Shown: one piece after another, positions 56,318 to 64,000 of the stretch
Layout of the letters: every line of letters starts with the position of its first letter
Numbering within the stretch: the stretch's first letter is position 1
Source: Nocardioides aromaticivorans
GTDB lineage: Bacteria > Actinomycetota > Actinomycetes > Propionibacteriales > Nocardioidaceae
DNA: 64,000 nt
Direction: 5' to 3'
NCBI RefSeq assembly: GCF_013408525.1
Contig: NZ_JACBZM010000001.1
Span: 4,408,501 to 4,472,500 of the forward strand
Program-made: the position numbers and the translations under genes
Notes under the pieces: generated by a model
The model's input: the letters and a program-made list of their open reading frames with translations, nothing else
Told to the model about the DNA's origin: nothing
The model's database searches: none

Positions 56318-57475
56318 ATGAGCGTCACCCACCCCGCCGGCTTCGTCGCCGCCGGCGCCGCGATCGGCCTGAAGGCCAGCGGCAACAAGGACTTCGCCCT
56401 CGTCGTCAACCAGGGTCCCACCTTCGACTCCGCGACCGTCTTCACCAGCAATCGGTGCAAGGCCAACCCGGTGCTATGGAGCGAGCAGGTCGTCAAGGAC
56501 GGCGTCGTGCGCGCCGTCATCCTCAACTCCGGTGGCGCCAACTGCTACACCGGTCCCGAGGGCTTCCTGACCACCCACCAGGTGGCCGAGGAGGTCGGCA
56601 AGGCCCTCGACATCGGCGCCGGCGACGTCGTGGTCTGCTCGACCGGGCTGATCGGCCTGGCCAACGACCGGCAGCAGCTGCTCGACGGTGTCCACACCCT
56701 GCACGCGCAGCTGTCCGCCGACGGCGGCAACGACGCGGCCGAGGCGATCATGACGACCGACACCGTCAGCAAGCAGGTGGTCGTCGAGGGTCCCGACGGC
56801 GCCTGGTCGATCGGCGGCATGGCCAAGGGGGCCGGCATGCTGGCCCCGGCGCTGGCCACGATGCTCGTCGTCATCACCACCGACGCCGTCGTGCCCGCCG
56901 CGCAGCTTGACGCCTCGCTGCGGGCCGCGACCCGGGTCAGCTTCGACCGGCTCGACTCCGACGGCTGCCAGTCGACCAACGACACCGTGACCCTGATGGC
57001 GAGCGGCGCGTCGGGGGTGACGCCGACGGCCGAGGAGTTCACCGCGGCGCTGACCGACCTGTGCACCCAGCTCGCCCGCCAGCTGCTCGCCGACGCCGAG
57101 GGCGCGGACCACGAGATCGCGATCACCACCCTGAACGCCGCCACCGAGGACGACGCCGTCGAGGTCGGCCGGAGCGTGGCGCGGAGCAACCTCTTCAAGG
57201 CCGCCGTGTTCGGCAAGGACCCCAACTGGGGCCGGGTCCTGGCCTCGGTCGGTACGACGAGCGCCGCCTTCGACCCCGCCGACCTCGACGTCGCGATGAA
57301 CGGCGTCTGGGTGTGCCGCAACAGCACCCCCGCCGAGGACCCGTCCCTCGTCGACCTGAGCCCCCGGGCCGTGACGGTCACCATCGACCTCAAGGCCGGC
57401 GACGCGGAGGCCACGGTGTGGACGAACGACCTCACCCACGCCTACGTCCACGAGAACAGCGCCTACAGCTCATGA
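56318..57475 (+). CDS. argJ: ornithine acetyltransferase/N-acetylglutamate synthase
   Basis: A 385-residue self-cleaving ArgJ. The cleavage site lies between Ala180 and Thr181 in [14 protein letters not shown], with Thr as nucleophile of the beta chain. Other blocks are [22 protein letters not shown] and [23 protein letters not shown]. Recycles the acetyl group from acetylornithine to glutamate. AAAGGAA lies upstream of the ATG. Confidence 0.94.
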   Translation: MSVTHPAGFVAAGAAIGLKASGNKDFALVVNQGPTFDSATVFTSNRCKANPVLWSEQVVKDGVVRAVILNSGGANCYTGPEGFLTTHQVAEEVGKALDIGAGDVVVCSTGLIGLANDRQQLLDGVHTLHAQLSADGGNDAAEAIMTTDTVSKQVVVEGPDGAWSIGGMAKGAGMLAPALATMLVVITTDAVVPAAQLDASLRAATRVSFDRLDSDGCQSTNDTVTLMASGASGVTPTAEEFTAALTDLCTQLARQLLADAEGADHEIAITTLNAATEDDAVEVGRSVARSNLFKAAVFGKDPNWGRVLASVGTTSAAFDPADLDVAMNGVWVCRNSTPAEDPSLVDLSPRAVTVTIDLKAGDAEATVWTNDLTHAYVHENSAYSS

Positions 57476-58407
57476 GCGAGGACAAGATGAGCGAGCCCGG
57501 CAAGCCGGACCCCTACAAGGCGGCGACCCTCGCGGGCGCCCTGCCGTGGCTGAAGGCCTACCACGGCAAGGTCGTGGTGGTGAAGTACGGCGGCAACGCC
57601 ATGACCGACGACACGCTCAAGCGGGCCTTCGCCGAGGACATCGCCTTCCTCCGCTTCGCCGGCTTCCGGCCCGTCGTCGTCCACGGCGGCGGCCCCCAGA
57701 TCTCCCAGATGCTCGACCGGCTCGGCATCGAGTCGGAGTTCCGCGGCGGCCTGCGGGTGACCACGCCGGAGGCCATGGACGTCGTCCGGATGGTGCTGGT
57801 CGGCCAGGTCCAGCGCGAGCTCGTCGGGCTGATCAACGAGCACGGCCCGCTGGCCGTCGGCCTCTCGGGCGAGGACGCCCACCTGTTCACCGCCGAGCAG
57901 ACCGGCACCGTCGTCGACGGTGAGGAGGTCGACCTCGGCCTGGTGGGGGAGGTCGCCCAGGTCCGCCCCGAGTCGGTGCTCGACCTGATCGAGGCCGGCC
58001 GCGTGCCGGTCGTGTCCAGCGTCGCGCCCGATGCGGACGGCGTCGTACACAACGTCAATGCGGACTCCGCCGCCGCGTCGCTCGCGATCGCGCTGGGTGC
58101 CGAGAAGCTGCTCGTGCTGACCGACGTCGAGGGCCTGTACCTCGACTGGCCGGACCCCGAGGAGGTCATCGGCGAGATCAGCCCGGAGGCGCTGGAGGAG
58201 ATCCTGCCGACGCTCGCGAGCGGCATGATCCCCAAGATGAGCGCCTGCCTGCAGGCCGTGCGCGGCGGGGTCGGCCGCGCGACGGTCGTCGACGGCCGGC
58301 AGGAGCACGCGGTGCTGCTGGAACTGTTCACCGACGAGGGCGTCGGCACCCAGGTGCTGCCCGGCGTGACCACCAAGACCCGCAAGGCCCGGGAGATCGT
58401 CCAGTGA
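57472..58407 (+). CDS. argB: acetylglutamate kinase
   Basis: A 311-residue Arg[15 protein letters not shown] at the ATP site, [30 protein letters not shown] and [13 protein letters not shown]. The N-terminus has 25 extra residues, typical of arginine-sensitive forms with an N-terminal helix, so feedback inhibition is likely. ATG 57472 overlaps argJ; ATG 57487 is a possible later start. Confidence 0.94.
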   Translation: MSEDKMSEPGKPDPYKAATLAGALPWLKAYHGKVVVVKYGGNAMTDDTLKRAFAEDIAFLRFAGFRPVVVHGGGPQISQMLDRLGIESEFRGGLRVTTPEAMDVVRMVLVGQVQRELVGLINEHGPLAVGLSGEDAHLFTAEQTGTVVDGEEVDLGLVGEVAQVRPESVLDLIEAGRVPVVSSVAPDADGVVHNVNADSAAASLAIALGAEKLLVLTDVEGLYLDWPDPEEVIGEISPEALEEILPTLASGMIPKMSACLQAVRGGVGRATVVDGRQEHAVLLELFTDEGVGTQVLPGVTTKTRKAREIVQ

Positions 58408-59605
58408 CCGCGACCGATGCCGGCAACGCCGCATGGACCGAGCGCTACACCGGCGCGCTGATGAACACCTTCGGCCCGCCGAAGCTCGTGCTCACGCGCG
58501 GCGAGGGCGCGCACGTCTGGGACGCCGACGGCCGTGAGTACGTCGACCTGCTCGGCGGCATCGCCGTCAACGCCCTCGGCCACGCCCACCCGCGGCTGGT
58601 CGAGGCCGTGACGACCCAGCTGCGGACGCTCGGCCACATCTCGAACTTCTTCGCCAGCGAGCCGCAGATCGCGCTCGCGGAGCGGCTGGTCGGGCTGCTC
58701 GGCACCGAGGCCCGGGTGTTCTTCACCAACTCTGGCGCGGAGGCCAACGAGGCGGCCTTCAAGCTGACCCGGCGCACCGGCCGGACGCGGATCGTCGCCA
58801 CCACGGGCTCCTTCCACGGCCGGACGATGGGCGCGCTCGCGCTCACCTCGAAGCAGGCCTACCGCGAGCCCTTCGAGCCGCTGCCCGGCGACGTCACGTT
58901 CGTCGAGTACGGCGACGTGGCGGCCCTCGAGGCCGCGGTCGACGACACGACGGCAGCCGTGCTCATCGAGCCGGTCCAGGGCGAGGCCGGGGTGATCGTG
59001 CCGCCGCGCGACTACCTCCCCGCTGCGCAGCGGATCGCCCACGACCACGGCGCGCTGCTGTGGCTCGACGAGATCCAGACCGGCATCGGCCGGACCGGCG
59101 CGTGGTTCGCGCACCAGCACCCGGACCTGGTCTCGGCGCCCGTCGTACCGGACATCGTGACGCTGGCCAAGGGCCTCGCCGGCGGCATCCCGATCGGTGC
59201 CTGCCTCGCCACCCACGGTTCCGGGAAGCTCTTCGACCCGGGCAACCACGGCACGACCTTCGGCGGCAACCCGGTCGCCGCCGCGGCCGCGCTGGCGGTC
59301 CTCGACGTGATCGGCGAGGACGGCTTCCTGGCCCGGGTCACCGAGGCGGGGGAGCGGCTCATGGCCGTCGCGGCCGCCGACCGGCGCGTCGTCGAGACCC
59401 GCGGCGCCGGCCTGCTCGTCGGCCTGACGCTGGCCGAGCCGAAGGCCGCCGAGGTCGTCACGGCCGCCCAGGACGCGGGCTTCATCGTCAACGGCGCGAC
59501 CCCCGAGCGGGTGCGGATGGCGCCGCCGCTGGTGCTGACGGACGCCGACATCGACGCCTTCGGCGCCGCGTGGCCGGGCATCCTCGCCAGCGCGGGGGTG
59601 CAGGG

Positions 59606-59609
<4 letters not shown>
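58404..59609 (+). CDS. argD: acetylornithine aminotransferase
   Basis: A 401-residue class III PLP aminotransferase: [51 protein letters not shown] (PLP Asp region), the PLP Lys in [13 protein letters not shown], and [16 protein letters not shown] start overlapping the argB stop. Fourth step of arginine synthesis. Confidence 0.94.

Positions 59610-64000
<4,391 letters not shown>

Overview
This 64 kb window reads as chromosomal DNA of a high-GC actinobacterium. Nocardioides or a close relative (Propionibacteriales) is my best guess. It carries mce/yrbE lipid-import genes, a KstR-type steroid regulator, a mycothiol-type DinB protein, TANNNT promoters with leaderless starts, dense ATGA/GTGA stop-start overlaps and a short 'ggttgaggtgcgagcgcagcgag' repeat of a kind I recall from Nocardioides. 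The genus is inference. I see no rRNA, tRNA, CRISPR array, insertion sequence or phage gene.

Region 1 (1-30320) is a steroid (cholesterol-like) uptake and catabolism locus. It runs: a complete mce4-type importer operon (yrbE4A-yrbE4B-mce4ABCDEF plus two Mce-associated proteins); a redox/SDR operon (ferredoxin reductase, PPOX flavoprotein, FdxD-like 3Fe-4S ferredoxin, two SDRs); the repressor gene kstR; a divergent glycosyltransferase/methyltransferase/toroid-protein group; fadE34; a lipC-like esterase and a wax ester synthase/DGAT; a DUF475 membrane protein; an alpha/beta hydrolase; and an igr-type side-chain operon. In that last operon ChsE1 and ChsE2 are fused into one chain, while ChsH2 is split into separate MaoC and DUF35 proteins ahead of chsH1 and ltp2. 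Six sites fitting TnnAACnnGTTnnA (the published KstR motif), four exact and two with one mismatch, sit over the promoters of these units.

Region 2 (30333-36402) holds a cupin gene, a 47-codon membrane ORF, an FMN riboswitch in front of ribD-ribE-ribBA-ribH, then hisE-hisG and a small membrane protein. Region 3 (36568-43720) is a tellurium/stress (Ter) locus: two TerD-family proteins followed by a CitE-like lyase, two phosphoribosyltransferase-type enzymes (one with a TRSP motif), a HAD phosphatase and a convergent coiled-coil gene. It matches the Ter-linked nucleoside-like metabolite pathway predicted by comparative genomics. Region 4 (43781-47091) has an aldose-epimerase-like protein, a P-loop kinase, a PLP-dependent aldolase/racemase-fold protein and an SseB-like protein.

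Region 5 (47092-54778) is translation-related: infC (ATC start, attenuator-like leader)-rpmI-rplT, a TrmH/SpoU rRNA methyltransferase, an orphan PAS histidine kinase, a DinB protein and pheST. Region 6 (54807-64000) is the arginine operon argC-(ACT gene)-argJ-argB-argD-argF-argR-argG-(nudix)-argH. It has an ArgR-like palindrome over the argC promoter, and argH is cut by the window end.

Points deserving attention: the bidirectional leaderless KstR promoter at 25620-25659, the fusion/fission pattern in the igr operon, a dispersed hairpin repeat that supplies the C-terminus of the esterase, a perfect intrinsic terminator inside the trmH coding sequence, and a 48-bp tandem duplication at a convergent gene junction.
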